DNA of 64,000 bases from DATLXU01 sp035575515 (GCA_035575515.1 DATLXU010000100.1:62001-126000), one strand, 5' to 3'. Counted from the stretch's first letter, positions 1-8,831 are shown. A program made the numbers and translations. The notes: generated by a model from the letters alone, not told the origin.

Positions 1-1
1 C

Positions 2-859
2 AGAGCAAAGAACCAGATTGACAAGGCGGCGTGCCTCGAACAGATGGAGCGCGAGCTTAAAGTTTATGGCATAAGCTCGTGGAAGTGGTACTGCCACACC
101 GATCCGGGCCGTTCCGGCAATGGCTTTCAACTCGACGACGATAACGCGCAGTGGTTCATCGAAGAGTCGCGCAAGCGCGGGCTGAAGCTTATCAGCGTTC
201 ACAAGGGCTACTCGTACCAGTCGCGCACGCTCGGACATCTGGCTAATCCGAAAGACGTAGAGAAGGCCGCGCTCCGCAATCCCGACTTCAACTTTGTCAT
301 CTATCACTCGGCGCTCAAGCACGGCAAAAACGAGCCGCGTTCTGCGCCCAATGAAGATTGGCTGGACAAAGATCATAATAATTACGACCCGACGACGGGC
401 GATTTCGAGTGGCACCGCATATTGATGGACATCAAGCGGCGCAACCCGCAAATGAATAACGTCTACTGCGAGATCGGCAGCTTCTTTAACACGCTCGCTG
501 TCGTTCACCCTGAGATGTGCATGCACGGCATGGGCAAGAATCTGAAGTACTACGGCGCAGACCATGTCATCTGGGGCACGGACTGCCTGTGGTGGGGGTC
601 GCCACAGTGGAGCATTGACGCCTTCAAGCGATTCCAGATCAGCGACGAGTTGTGCGAGAAGTTCGGCTACAAGAAGCTGACGAAAGAGGACAAGGCGAAG
701 ATATTCAGCCTGAACGCCGCGCGGCTGTACAACATTGACATCAAAGCCAAGCGCAAGGCGCTCCCGGCGGACGCGCTTGAGAAGTTGAAGATGGCTTACA
801 TAGATCGCGGCGGGCAGCGCAGCAACGCGGCTTATGGCTGGGTGCGCGCTGACGTTTAG
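2..859 (+). CDS. Amidohydrolase-family metal-dependent hydrolase (3' part)
   Basis: The frame is open from the window edge, so the N-terminus lies upstream and 285 residues are visible. The C-terminal half looks like an amidohydrolase-2 type TIM barrel: VIWGTDCLWWG carries the late Asp that in this family sits at the metal site, and the end (IFSLNAARLYNID) matches the usual closing helix in which the last Asn-Ala-Ala-Arg-Leu-Tyr follows the barrel. Substrate cannot be told; relatives include decarboxylases and lactonases. A 98-bp spacer separates it from a secreted cytochrome c on the same strand, with no sign of coupling. Confidence 0.8.
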   Translation, partial: RAKNQIDKAACLEQMERELKVYGISSWKWYCHTDPGRSGNGFQLDDDNAQWFIEESRKRGLKLISVHKGYSYQSRTLGHLANPKDVEKAALRNPDFNFVIYHSALKHGKNEPRSAPNEDWLDKDHNNYDPTTGDFEWHRILMDIKRRNPQMNNVYCEIGSFFNTLAVVHPEMCMHGMGKNLKYYGADHVIWGTDCLWWGSPQWSIDAFKRFQISDELCEKFGYKKLTKEDKAKIFSLNAARLYNIDIKAKRKALPADALEKLKMAYIDRGGQRSNAAYGWVRADV

Positions 860-957
860 AGATAAGGTCGAAGTGGCGGAGGTAAACGCAAAGAACCAGT
901 TTTGAATTTCAGACCGTGACTTGAGATCATCGCGCATCGAGCAATGTAAAGAAACAG

Positions 958-1998
958 ATGTCCCGATATTTCAACAACAACTCGTTAACCTTTAACGCCA
1001 AGCTTGCGGTCATCTTCGTTGCGATGGCCACGCTCTTTGTTTTTTCATTCGGAGGGCGGGCGAGCGGACAGGATTCACAGAACAAAGCTGAGCAGAAGCG
1101 TCTCGACCCGAAAGACTGGGGCGGCAATCACGTCAGCAAGCCGTTGCCCAATTATGTTCAGGGCGATGAATGCCTGTTTTGCCATCGCTATGGCGTGGGC
1201 GCGACCTGGCAGAAGAACGCGCACGCTTTAACAGTTCGCCAGCGCGAAGATGCGCCTGAGATGGTAAAAATACTCGAAGCTCAACCGTCGCTTGCTTCCA
1301 TAACAAAGCAGGTCGAGTTCTTCATGGGCAGCCGCCACCGTGTGCGCTTTTTGAAAAAAGAAGGCTACGGTAAATTCGCCATCCTGAACGCGCAAGCTGT
1401 TCTAGGCGAAAGCGGGCAGGCGACGAAGATTATTGACGGCGACAAATTGGTCTGGGACAAAGATAAATTCGCCAATCGCTGCGCCGGTTGCCACGCCACA
1501 GGCATCAACGCAGCCGACAAGACCTTTACAGCGTTCGGGATTGATTGTTACGTCTGTCATGGCGACGTGAACGTGGACCACTCGAACGACACTTCGCTCA
1601 TATTGCTATCAAAGAAACGGCGCAACGGCGCGAAGCTCATCACGTCGCTGTGCGCGCAGTGCCACCTACGCGGCAGCCGCTCGCGCTCGACCGGATTGCC
1701 TTATCCGAACAATTTCGTCGCGGGCGACAACCTGTTTCAGGATTTGGAAGTAGACTGGTCAAAGGCCGACGACGAAAAGATGGGTCCGGGCGAGCGGCAC
1801 ATCTGGCTTAACGTGCGCGATGTTGCGCTCTACGGTAACGAGGCGATAACCTGCCTGAGCTGTCATCAGATTCACGGAAATTCGAGCTTGAAGCATCGCC
1901 GGATACTTCGCGTGGCGATATGTTCCGAGTGCCATGAGAGCGAAGGATTCAAGAACGTCAAACGATTTTCTGTTCATAGCGAGTTGTGCGAATACTGA
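958..1998 (+). CDS. Secreted hexaheme cytochrome c
   Basis: 346 residues. An N-terminal hydrophobic stretch at about 15-31 followed by GGRASGQ looks like a Sec signal peptide. Six CxxCH heme c motifs are visible: C72-H76, C175-H179, C197-H201, C232-H236, C299-H303 and C322-H326, so the mature protein should carry six covalent hemes in the periplasm. Spacing and the CYVCHG / CAQCH / CLSCHQIH pattern resemble the cytochrome c554-like multiheme families that shuttle electrons or serve oxidoreductases. Axial ligands beyond the motif histidines cannot be assigned. No dedicated maturation genes are nearby. The next gene begins 1 base after the stop, so the two may be co-translated. Confidence 0.85.
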   Translation: MSRYFNNNSLTFNAKLAVIFVAMATLFVFSFGGRASGQDSQNKAEQKRLDPKDWGGNHVSKPLPNYVQGDECLFCHRYGVGATWQKNAHALTVRQREDAPEMVKILEAQPSLASITKQVEFFMGSRHRVRFLKKEGYGKFAILNAQAVLGESGQATKIIDGDKLVWDKDKFANRCAGCHATGINAADKTFTAFGIDCYVCHGDVNVDHSNDTSLILLSKKRRNGAKLITSLCAQCHLRGSRSRSTGLPYPNNFVAGDNLFQDLEVDWSKADDEKMGPGERHIWLNVRDVALYGNEAITCLSCHQIHGNSSLKHRRILRVAICSECHESEGFKNVKRFSVHSELCEY

Positions 1999-1999
1999 T

Positions 2000-2290
2000 A
2001 TGAAACAGCCGATTTGGAATTTCGAGCAAGAGCCGACCGATGAGCCGATGGATGAAACCGGCGTTAACCTGCGAGCCTATTTCGACCGTATGGACGATGA
2101 GAAGATGCAGCAGTACGACCCGTCGTGGACGGACGAGCAGGTCATTGAATGGGACGGCAATTTCCGCGACGATGGGATGCTGATGTTGTTTTGTTGCGAG
2201 CGCGACGTTGACGTCGAGGAATACCGCCGCGTGCTTGAGCAGTGCATCAAGTACCGCAATCGCGTCAGGCCGAAGCTGAAATCCGCCTGA
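2000..2290 (+). CDS. Small acidic protein of unknown function
   Basis: 96 residues starting MKQPIWNFEQEP. The frame extends further upstream inside the cytochrome gene, but the ATG at 2000, one base after the cytochrome stop, is the sensible start and suggests translational coupling. The protein is rich in Asp and Glu (AYFDRMDDEKMQQYDPSW), contains no signal peptide or membrane segment, and has an adjacent Cys pair (LFCCERDVD) in the middle. I do not recognise a family. Confidence 0.6.
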   Translation: MKQPIWNFEQEPTDEPMDETGVNLRAYFDRMDDEKMQQYDPSWTDEQVIEWDGNFRDDGMLMLFCCERDVDVEEYRRVLEQCIKYRNRVRPKLKSA

Positions 2291-2539
2291 CGCGATTTGC
2301 GGACCGGCCATAGGATCTCCATGTTTGAATTCCGCGAGCTGCACTCGCAGCTTTACCCTGCTGTCTATATCAAGGACTTCGGATCGGCAATCCAGCAATT
2401 CTTACGTGTGTGAAGCTCATCAGCTCAATCTCTTGAAATCGCCTGCCAAGTGTGGCAACTTGTAATTGCTCCTTCAGCCCCTTTAAGCGTGGAAGCTAAT
2501 GGCACAGTTGGAAGCGAGCAAAGGTGCGGTTGAGCTGCG

Positions 2540-2770
2540 ATGAACAAAGGTCAGAAAGCCTGGATCAGAGTTCGCGGAGCGCCGGATGACCCAGAATCAT
2601 TCGACCTCGCCACGTGGAATGGAATTGTGTGGCAAATCCCACGAATCAATTCGCTCGGCGATACAATCTATATTCAAATTCCCGACTATATGGTCGCTGA
2701 AACTATGCCCGCGTCATCCGACCCGCAGGAGATTTATCGCAAGCTTCCAGCCAACAGGGAAAAGGAATAA
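2540..2770 (+). CDS. Small hypothetical protein
   Basis: 76 residues, ATG start at 2540, no strong ribosome binding site. No signal peptide or transmembrane segment. The sequence reads as a compact soluble domain (WIRVRGAPDDPESFDLATW, then a beta-rich stretch IYIQIPDYMVAE). An overlapping frame at 2586-2945 is compositionally poorer and was not chosen. The 249-bp spacer upstream holds nothing recognisable. Function unknown. Confidence 0.4.
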   Translation: MNKGQKAWIRVRGAPDDPESFDLATWNGIVWQIPRINSLGDTIYIQIPDYMVAETMPASSDPQEIYRKLPANREKE

Positions 2771-2941
2771 TCGCTTCCGCACCCGCTCTACTTACGGGCC
2801 AGATAGAATCGAAAGCGGCCCATCTCGCCTGAGAACAACTCGAAGTGAATCAGCAAAGCGACAGGCGTCATTTCAGGCTTGCATCAAAATCCAAATAGTG
2901 TCACTCTTACGCCAAACTCCCCTTAGCCGAATAGAAAAAAT

Positions 2942-3469
2942 ATGAAAGCCGCGATTATCATTTGGGCGCTGTTTATAGCGTTGATAGGGCCTCAGAGCTA
3001 TAAGTTAAAGCCCGGTGGAATACTCGGCGTGAAGTGGGGCGACGATGCAATGCAGGCCGCATCGAAACTGGGGGCAAAGTGTGATAAGTGGCAAGAGTGG
3101 GAGGGCAAAGAGGGCTTTGAGGTATGCTCGAACATTGATGACTGGATTGAGGCATATAACGAGAAAGCTCTGGTTCGCCTTGTGCGCAAGGGGGCTCGTA
3201 TTGAAGGAGTTGAGTTGAGGTTTCAGGACTGCGCGGCAAAGTGGAGCGCACTTCGTGAGGCTGCCTGCAAAGATTTTGGACTCGAACCCGATAAAGAGAG
3301 CGGGCCATACGAAGTCTGGAGCAGTGTGGAAGCTGTGCGGTTCGCTCAAGACAAGAAGGATGACACTTGTACTCTGATGGTGGCCGGTCCGCAATTTGGC
3401 AAAGCTTACGGACGCTACGTGATTCATAGCGGGCTTCGCAATCTCATCAGCGGTATGCGGCCACGTTAG
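2942..3469 (+). CDS. Secreted hypothetical protein
   Basis: 175 residues. The N-terminus (MKAAIIIWALFIALIGPQS) is a short signal-peptide-like hydrophobic segment. The mature part begins LKPGGILGVKWGDDAMQA, reminiscent of small secreted proteins that open with a 'gilGvkwG' strand, and carries Cys residues at about 47, 62, 97, 108 and 139 that could form disulfides after export. No catalytic motif is visible. It stands alone, 63 bp ahead of a lipoprotein gene on the same strand. Confidence 0.6.
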   Translation: MKAAIIIWALFIALIGPQSYKLKPGGILGVKWGDDAMQAASKLGAKCDKWQEWEGKEGFEVCSNIDDWIEAYNEKALVRLVRKGARIEGVELRFQDCAAKWSALREAACKDFGLEPDKESGPYEVWSSVEAVRFAQDKKDDTCTLMVAGPQFGKAYGRYVIHSGLRNLISGMRPR

Positions 3470-3532
3470 CCGGGCGCTGCTGTTCGTTGAGAATAATGGG
3501 ATTCGCGCAATGAGTCTTCAGGAGAGACGACT

Positions 3533-4000
3533 ATGAGATTAATGATCGTAACGATAGCGAGCCTGGCATTGCTTTCGGCTTGCGCCGGGAAAAACGGGAA
3601 TGGATCGGTCAGCAATTCAGCCGCATCAACCAACCAGGCGGCGAAAGCCAGCACAGCACCGCAAACAGAATCGGCGGCTGCAGCTAAAACAGATGAGCAA
3701 CCTGTTGAGTTCACCTGCCTCGGCATCGCACCCGATAAACAACACATCGCTTACAGAATCAAGGTGAACACTGAAAAGCCCATTGAGCAGGTTGACATAG
3801 AAGTCCGCTACCTCGACGATCAGGGGAACGTCTCAACAGAAACGATCATTTGGCAGAACATTGTCCGCTCGGTTCGCCAGCCCATCGAAAAGGGAAAGAC
3901 CTACGACGATGAAAGTTTTCTCTACCCCGGCACGACCAAGATCGAGTGCGCACTCAAGCGCGTGGTCTTTAAGGACTTCACCACTTGGACCGCGAAGTGA
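3533..4000 (+). CDS. Small lipoprotein of unknown function
   Basis: 155 residues. MRLMIVTIASLALLSACAGK has a positively charged start, hydrophobic core and a lipobox (LSAC), so Cys17 is the likely lipidated residue. A Ser/Ala/Asn/Thr-rich linker (about 21-58) follows, typical of a tether, then a beta-rich domain (HIAYRIKVNTEKPIEQVDIE) without recognisable active-site residues. A good ribosome binding site (GGAGAG) lies about 7 bases before the ATG. Probably anchored in a membrane facing the periplasm. Confidence 0.7.
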   Translation: MRLMIVTIASLALLSACAGKNGNGSVSNSAASTNQAAKASTAPQTESAAAAKTDEQPVEFTCLGIAPDKQHIAYRIKVNTEKPIEQVDIEVRYLDDQGNVSTETIIWQNIVRSVRQPIEKGKTYDDESFLYPGTTKIECALKRVVFKDFTTWTAK

Positions 4001-4045
4001 GAAAGAGTATGAGAAACTCTCACGCGAGCTAGCGGAGGTCTCACG

Positions 4046-4489
4046 GTGTCTTCACAAGCCCGATTCTCAGGAGCGCGCGTAACGGGTCGCCGTTCGACAT
4101 ATCGCGAATACTTTTCGAAAAACGGCGGAACCATTGCTGCCATCTTCGGAGCGGTAAGCCTGCCGGTTCTTTTGTTCGTTGCGTGGTGGTTCATGCGCGC
4201 GATTCGCAGCGGGATAGGCGACCATTTTTTCGGCGCTCTCTTTTTCGGGATCATCGGGCTTGGCGCGATCATCTACGCTTATCTCTTCTTCGAGGCCATG
4301 TTTGGTCGCGCAAACATCACTTCGGACTGCCCCGTCTGCGGCGCGCGCGATGCGCGACTGTTTTCGGCTAAGAACGCTTCTCCCACAGCGTGCGGCCATT
4401 GCTCGGCGTACCAAGACTGGCGAGGCTATATTACTGGCCAACAAGACGGCTCAGTTCCGCGCGCCGCGCAGCGCGTGGTACAAGGTTGA
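4046..4489 (+). CDS. Membrane protein with C-terminal zinc ribbon
   Basis: 147 residues from a GTG start chosen because GGAGG lies about 8 bases upstream at 4033-4038. Two transmembrane segments are visible at about 30-52 and 59-86 (the second: GALFFGIIGLGAIIYAYLFF). The soluble tail carries CPVCG and, 23 residues on, CGHC, a CxxC-x(n)-CxxC pair that would bind zinc as a rubredoxin-like ribbon. No enzyme motif. Transcribed convergently with the downstream hydrolase gene. Function unknown. Confidence 0.65.
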   Translation: MSSQARFSGARVTGRRSTYREYFSKNGGTIAAIFGAVSLPVLLFVAWWFMRAIRSGIGDHFFGALFFGIIGLGAIIYAYLFFEAMFGRANITSDCPVCGARDARLFSAKNASPTACGHCSAYQDWRGYITGQQDGSVPRAAQRVVQG

Positions 4490-4558
4490 GTTCATCTGCC
4501 CCGGCGAGCAGGTTCGGCCCGGCGCAAGGATTGGGATTCGCACGGATCTAACTGCGCC

Positions 4559-5515
4559 TTAATCTTGCGGGCCAGCGGTTTCGTTTTTGAGGCTGCCGAT
4601 GCGCTCGATGGTGATTTCGATACTGTCACCGGCTTTCAGAAATACAGGCGGCTCAAGATAGACGCCGACGCCCGACGGCGTGCCGGTCGAGATTATATCT
4701 CCGGCGCGGAGCGTCAAATCCTCGGTGATGAATTCAATCAACTGAGGAATCTTGAATATCAAATCCGATGTGTTGGAGCGTTGTCTGGCTTCTCCGTTCA
4801 CGCGAAGCTCAAGATTGAGCGCGTGCGGGTCCATTATCTCATCCGCAGTCACGAGCCACGGGCCGCACGGCGCGAATGTGTCTAATCCCTTCGCGCGAGT
4901 CCACTGGCGCTCGCGCCGCTGGAGGTCGCGCGCCGTCACGTCGTTCATTATCGTGTAGCCCGCGACGTACTCGTAAGCGCGCTCGGCGCGGATATTCTTC
5001 GCTTCCCTTCCGATTACAACGGCAAGCTCGGCCTCGTAATCAATCATATCGCTGATGCGCGGCAGCATTATCTTGTCGTCAGGACCAATCAATGCAGTCA
5101 CGCATTTTGAAAAGATGAGCGGGAATTCAGGCAGTTTGGCGTTCTGCTCCGCCGCATGCGCAGCGTAGTTCAATCCGACTGCGAGAATTTTTCCAGGCGC
5201 GAGCACAGGCGGATTCAGTTTTGTCCGTTCGAGCGGCACGAGCGCATTTGATTCGCGAAGTTCTTTGATGAAAATCTCGCTGCTTTGGGCGCGCTCAAGG
5301 ATGCGGCGCAACCAGCTTGCGCCTTGCAGGTAAATATCGAGCGCGTCCCGATACGCGCCCTTCGCAGGCTCAGCCTGTCCCCAATAAACATCAGCCGCGA
5401 TCTGCCCGGCATTCGCCTCTTCGATTTCAATGAAGCGCGTCACGTCGAGGACTTCATCGTTGATTAGAATGCCCGCGCGGTCTTCATCATTCAACTTCAT
5501 TGATAAGAGTTTCAT
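4559..5515 (-). CDS. Fumarylacetoacetate hydrolase family protein
   Basis: 318 residues, cytoplasmic. The C-terminal two thirds is a FAH fold: LAVGLNYAAHAAEQ, then the metal-binding acidic motif DYEAELAVVIG, GYTIMNDVTARDLQ and IISTGTPSGVG near the end. Family members hydrolyse or decarboxylate beta-dicarbonyl compounds such as fumarylpyruvate, 2-keto-4-pentenoate derivatives or acylpyruvates in aromatic degradation; the substrate here cannot be named. The about 100-residue N-terminal extension is usual for the longer FAH group. Ribosome binding site AGGAGG lies about 6 bases before the ATG at 5515. Monocistronic, with divergent and convergent neighbours. Confidence 0.88.
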   Translation of the reverse strand: MKLLSMKLNDEDRAGILINDEVLDVTRFIEIEEANAGQIAADVYWGQAEPAKGAYRDALDIYLQGASWLRRILERAQSSEIFIKELRESNALVPLERTKLNPPVLAPGKILAVGLNYAAHAAEQNAKLPEFPLIFSKCVTALIGPDDKIMLPRISDMIDYEAELAVVIGREAKNIRAERAYEYVAGYTIMNDVTARDLQRRERQWTRAKGLDTFAPCGPWLVTADEIMDPHALNLELRVNGEARQRSNTSDLIFKIPQLIEFITEDLTLRAGDIISTGTPSGVGVYLEPPVFLKAGDSIEITIERIGSLKNETAGPQD

Positions 5516-5623
5516 CGTTTCCTCCTGCGTTTTGAGCAGCGATTATAGCAAAGAAGCTGCCAGCTTGCGCCTCGTGTCCGGGTAATTTATTCTGTCACAC
5601 TATCACAACATCGGAGGCGACTT

Positions 5624-5842
5624 TTGATTATCACGTTTAACGAGATTCGACATTTGATCCCGCCGTACATCTTCAACGAGTATGGCCAGCTCACGGGCAA
5701 TTACGTTCGTTACGATGACATCGTGTGCGAATCGGAAGATGGACGCATCAGAATATGGCTCAACCGAGACGCATTCCTCGAAAAAGATGCTGAAGGGTTG
5801 ATCTGCGATTACGCCGAATCGGATTTGCGAGGTTATCAATAA
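5624..5842 (+). CDS. Small hypothetical protein coupled to aminotransferase
   Basis: 72 residues from a TTG start at 5624, preceded at 6 bases by GGAGG (5613-5617). The start is supported by that site and by the gene ending TAATG, where its stop codon overlaps the ATG of the aminotransferase, implying translational coupling. Soluble, acidic at the C-terminus, no known motif (MIITFNEIRHLIPPYIFNEY). It may be a partner or regulator of the enzyme, but that is inference. Confidence 0.55.
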   Translation: MIITFNEIRHLIPPYIFNEYGQLTGNYVRYDDIVCESEDGRIRIWLNRDAFLEKDAEGLICDYAESDLRGYQ

Positions 5843-6957
5843 TGAAACTTGAAACTTTTGAAATGGAGCGCATGCAATCCACATGGGAAAACATCGTGCG
5901 CGTGAACCTCTCGGAAAGCGGCGTGCATCCGGTCGCGCTCGCCGACCTGCTCGTTGATGAACGTGACCGCGAAGAGTTTTCCCGCATCGAGTTCGGCTAC
6001 AGCCAATCTAACGGCACGCCTGAGCTTAGGCGCGCAGTCGCGGCAATCTATGAGGGCGCTGCGGAAGAAAATGTCATTGTCACGACGGGCACAGCCGAAG
6101 CGAACTTCCTCGTCGCGTGGATGCTCACGGAGCCGGGCGACGAAGCCGTAATGATGCTCCCGAACTATATGCAGCTATGGGGGCTGTTGCGCGGATTCGG
6201 AGCCGAAGTCCATCCGCTTCATCTCGTCGAAGAACGCAACTGGTCGCCCGAACTCGATTCTCTTGAGCGCGTTATTTCATCGCGCACAAAGCTCATCTGT
6301 ATTTGCAGCCCGAACAACCCAACGGGCGCGATTCTTTCTGAAGACGAGATGGATCGAATCGTTGACGCGGCTCGTCGCGCGGGCGCATGGCTTCTGGTTG
6401 ATGAAGTCTATCGCGGCGCGGAGCTCGACCGGCGACCGACGCCGAGCTTCTGGGGCCGCTACGACCGTGTAATCATCACGAGCGGCTTGTCGAAGGCTTA
6501 CGGATTGCCGGGTTTGCGCATCGGTTGGATAGTCTCAACGCCAGAGCTAGTCGCGCGAGCGTGGGCTTATCACGACTACACGACTATCGGACCCGGCCCG
6601 GCAAGTGATCTGCTGGCTCGCATTGCGCTCAGGCCAGAAAACCGCGAACGATTCCTTGAGCGCACACGGAATATCTTGAAGGCGAACTATCCAGTGCTGC
6701 ACGACTGGGCCGCAAGTCACGGGGCAGTCTTTACGCACATCGCGCCGCGCGCCGGAGCGATTGGCTATTTCCGCTATAACCTCGACATTGATTCGCTTGA
6801 ACTGGTCGAGCGATTGCGCAAAGAAAAGAGCGTGCTGATCGTTCCGGGCGAGCACTTTCGGATGGGCAAGTACCTGAGAATCGGCTTCGGCTCGAACGTT
6901 GATTACCTGCGCGAAGGGCTACAACTAATCAGCGAGTTCATATCGGAAATACTTTGA
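5842..6957 (+). CDS. Class I/II fold-type I PLP-dependent aminotransferase
   Basis: 371 residues. PLP enzyme of fold type I: FGYSQSNGTPELRRAVAAIY near the start, VIVTTGTAEANFLVAW (phosphate-cup region), CSPNNPTGAI (Asn contacting PLP), LLVDEVYRG (Asp to the pyridine N), and SGLSKAYGLPGLRIGWI with the Schiff-base Lys. The Arg near the C-terminus (YLRIGFG) should hold the substrate carboxylate. Cytoplasmic; amino donor and acceptor unknown. Related annotated members include aspartate-type aminotransferases and capreomycidine-synthase-like enzymes. Coupled to the small gene before it and followed by a homoserine dehydrogenase, hinting at amino acid metabolism. Confidence 0.85.
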   Translation: MKLETFEMERMQSTWENIVRVNLSESGVHPVALADLLVDERDREEFSRIEFGYSQSNGTPELRRAVAAIYEGAAEENVIVTTGTAEANFLVAWMLTEPGDEAVMMLPNYMQLWGLLRGFGAEVHPLHLVEERNWSPELDSLERVISSRTKLICICSPNNPTGAILSEDEMDRIVDAARRAGAWLLVDEVYRGAELDRRPTPSFWGRYDRVIITSGLSKAYGLPGLRIGWIVSTPELVARAWAYHDYTTIGPGPASDLLARIALRPENRERFLERTRNILKANYPVLHDWAASHGAVFTHIAPRAGAIGYFRYNLDIDSLELVERLRKEKSVLIVPGEHFRMGKYLRIGFGSNVDYLREGLQLISEFISEIL

Positions 6958-6960
6958 AAC

Positions 6961-7019
6961 CACAGAGACACGGAGAATTGCACGGAGTCACGGAGTTTTA
7001 TTCAAAAATGTTCTCTGTG
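6961..7019. repeat. Short tandem repeat array (CACGGAG words) with inverted arm
   Basis: The spacer holds three CACGGAG words at 6969-6975, 6981-6987 and 6989-6995 after a leading CACAGAGA at 6961-6968. The last part, TCTCTGTG at 7012-7019, is the perfect complement of the leading octamer, so the transcript can fold. The period here is about 8, unlike the heptamer arrays elsewhere in this window. No coding potential. Confidence 0.7.
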
Positions 7020-7040
7020 CCTATGTGTTGAATAAAATGG

Positions 7041-8087
7041 ATGCAACTGAAACTGGCTTTCGTAGGGTTCGGCAACGTGGCGCGAGCGTTTGCGCGGATG
7101 CTCGATGAACGCCGAGCGATTCTCGCCGAGCAATACGACATCAACTGGCGCGCGACGGCTATCGCCACAGGAAATCACGGCTGCATACTTGCCTCAAACA
7201 TTGACCTCAACGAAGCTGTCGCATCAGTCGAGCGCGGCGAAAATCTCACAACTCTCAAAGACGATTTGCCCGCCGCAAACTCGCTTGAGGTAATCGAGCG
7301 ATGCGACGCGGACATAATCTTTGAAACTTCGCCGCTCAACGCCGAAGATGGCGAACCTGCCGTCAGTCACATTCGCGGCGCGCTCGCTCGCGGCATCAAC
7401 GTTGTCACCGCAAACAAAGGCCCCGTAGCTTTCGCTTACCGCGAATTGAAATCAATGGCCGATGAGCGCAACGTGAGCTTTCGATTTGAAGGCACGGTGA
7501 TGGACGGCGCTCCAATTTTTAATCTCGCTGAATACTGTCTGCCAGCCGCTCGTGTGAAAGGCTTTTATGGAGTGCTCAATAGCACAACAAACCTCATTCT
7601 TACCGAGATGGAGCGTGGCCGCCCGTTCGATGATGCGCTCAAGATAGCCCAAAGCATGGGCGTGGCTGAAGCAAATGCTGATTACGACATTGACGGATGG
7701 GACGCAGCCGTGAAAGCGGTCGCGATTGCAAACGTTTTGATGAACGCCGACCTGCGCCCGAAAGACGTTCATCCAACAGGCATCCGCAACATCACGATTG
7801 ATGATCTCAAGGAGGCCGCACGCGAAGGCTTCGCGATACGATTAGTTGCCCGCGCAGAAACTACAAGCGCAGGCCTCGCTATCAAAGTCGCGCCCGAACG
7901 CGCGCCGATGGCTTCCGCGATTGCTTCGGTGCGCGGCACTTCAAATGTGCTTGTGCTTGAGACGGATTTAATGGGCGAGCTTGCGATTTTTGAAAACGAT
8001 CCCGGCGTTGAGCAAACGGCCTACGCGCTGTTGAGTGATATGATTAGAATTCAGGAAATAATAGGCACTGCTCGTGAAAGACCGTAA
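7041..8087 (+). CDS. Homoserine dehydrogenase, short form without ACT domain
   Basis: 348 residues. Rossmann NAD(P)-binding start LAFVGFGNVARAFARML, then the catalytic region VTANKGPVAFAYRELKSMA and FEGTVMDGAPIFNL, and the domain with GVLNSTTNLILTEMERG and AEANADYDIDGWDAAVK, which is diagnostic of homoserine dehydrogenase and carries the catalytic Lys and Asp. It reduces aspartate semialdehyde to homoserine for threonine and methionine synthesis. It ends about 80-90 residues earlier than the usual bacterial enzyme and lacks the C-terminal ACT domain, so threonine feedback through ACT is not expected. Convergent with the broken hicA gene 1 base away. Confidence 0.85.
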   Translation: MQLKLAFVGFGNVARAFARMLDERRAILAEQYDINWRATAIATGNHGCILASNIDLNEAVASVERGENLTTLKDDLPAANSLEVIERCDADIIFETSPLNAEDGEPAVSHIRGALARGINVVTANKGPVAFAYRELKSMADERNVSFRFEGTVMDGAPIFNLAEYCLPAARVKGFYGVLNSTTNLILTEMERGRPFDDALKIAQSMGVAEANADYDIDGWDAAVKAVAIANVLMNADLRPKDVHPTGIRNITIDDLKEAAREGFAIRLVARAETTSAGLAIKVAPERAPMASAIASVRGTSNVLVLETDLMGELAIFENDPGVEQTAYALLSDMIRIQEIIGTARERP

Positions 8088-8088
8088 C

Positions 8089-8341
8089 CTATCGCTTGCC
8101 CGTAAACAGACGCGCGATCAATTCATTTCGATTCAATTGAAAATGGTTTGCGACTTCCTCAAGAATACCTGCAAGTGTGCCTATTCGTAGCGGGTCGTGC
8201 CTCGGCATGGTAACGTGATGCTCTCCACATTCAGTTGTCGTCAGCCGCAATATGGATTCCGGTTTAACGTGTGATCTGGTAGCCAAGTCTTTTCAGCGCC
8301 TTGGCAAGCTCCTCACCTGAAAGATCACGCGGGATTTTCAT
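8089..8341 (-). pseudogene. hicA: hicA toxin pseudogene (mRNA interferase), nonsense plus frameshift
   Basis: From the ATG at 8341 the frame reads MKIPRDLSGEELAKALKRLG then YQITR and a TAA stop at 8264-8266, where HicA proteins usually have Gln. One codon group later the frame shifts by one base (an extra G near 8248), after which it resumes as RLTTTECGEHHVTMPRHDPL and GTLAGILEEVANHF, the conserved HicA core with the catalytic His in the HHVT strand. Joined, the two pieces give a full-length HicA of about 83 residues. The N-terminal ATG overlaps the hicB stop as ATGA, the normal arrangement. Two independent lesions make a sequencing error unlikely. Toxin activity should be lost. Confidence 0.8.
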
Positions 8342-8544
8342 ATTGCAATGACTTCGTCGGGCACAAAATGCAATCGTATAATCCTGGGCGTTTTGCCATC
8401 ATCGAAGTGACACAAGACCGCATCGCGGACTTGCTCGTGAAGGTCTGCCAGGTCATCGGCTTCTGTGAAAATCGCTTCGCCAAGCGCGCGGGCGATGTAG
8501 CCCCCTTCAGAAGCCTCCTCTACAATAAAGATCAATTCGTTCAC
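8338..8544 (-). CDS. hicB: HicB-type antitoxin
   Basis: 68 residues from a GTG start at 8544 (NELIFIVEEASEGGYIARAL), preceded by GGAG at about 8 bases; the frame extends upstream but the homologous region begins here. The partial RNase-H-like HicB fold is visible: the IFIVEEA strand, GGYIARALG, IFTEADDLADL and REQV-like helix (HEQVRDAVLCHF), ending HFVPDEVIAI. Such short HicB proteins are often mislabelled as dehydrogenase subunits. It normally neutralises HicA and represses the operon. Intact, although its partner is broken. Confidence 0.75.
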   Translation of the reverse strand: MNELIFIVEEASEGGYIARALGEAIFTEADDLADLHEQVRDAVLCHFDDGKTPRIIRLHFVPDEVIAI

Positions 8545-8831
8545 GGGTATATCTCCAATTGGCTTAATAGCCTTGCGCACAAGCATAACGGCATTGGTCT
8601 AGGAATCAACTTACTTGCTCATGCTCTCCGCGATATGCTATAAGGCTTGCTTTGCCGTGCGCGCGCATTTCGTATCTGTGCGGTGGACTCCACAGAAAAG
8701 TATAGTCCTGACGCGGCTCAAATTTCTTTGAGAATCAGGAATTCTTACAACCATTCATAATTCGGGATTTTGGGAAAGCTCACGATTCTCTAACCGGATC
8801 CCGATTAAAAAGGAGTGAAAAACAGAACGTT
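8545..8831. other. Intergenic region between hicB and hppA
   Basis: 287 bp between divergent genes. It should hold promoters in both directions. The only clear signal is AGGAG at 8811-8815, 16 bases before the hppA ATG, which is far for a ribosome binding site; a GTG three bases after it opens a 6-codon reading frame whose TGA overlaps the hppA ATG, but the spacing is too tight for confident initiation. I see no repeat or RNA gene. Confidence 0.4.
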
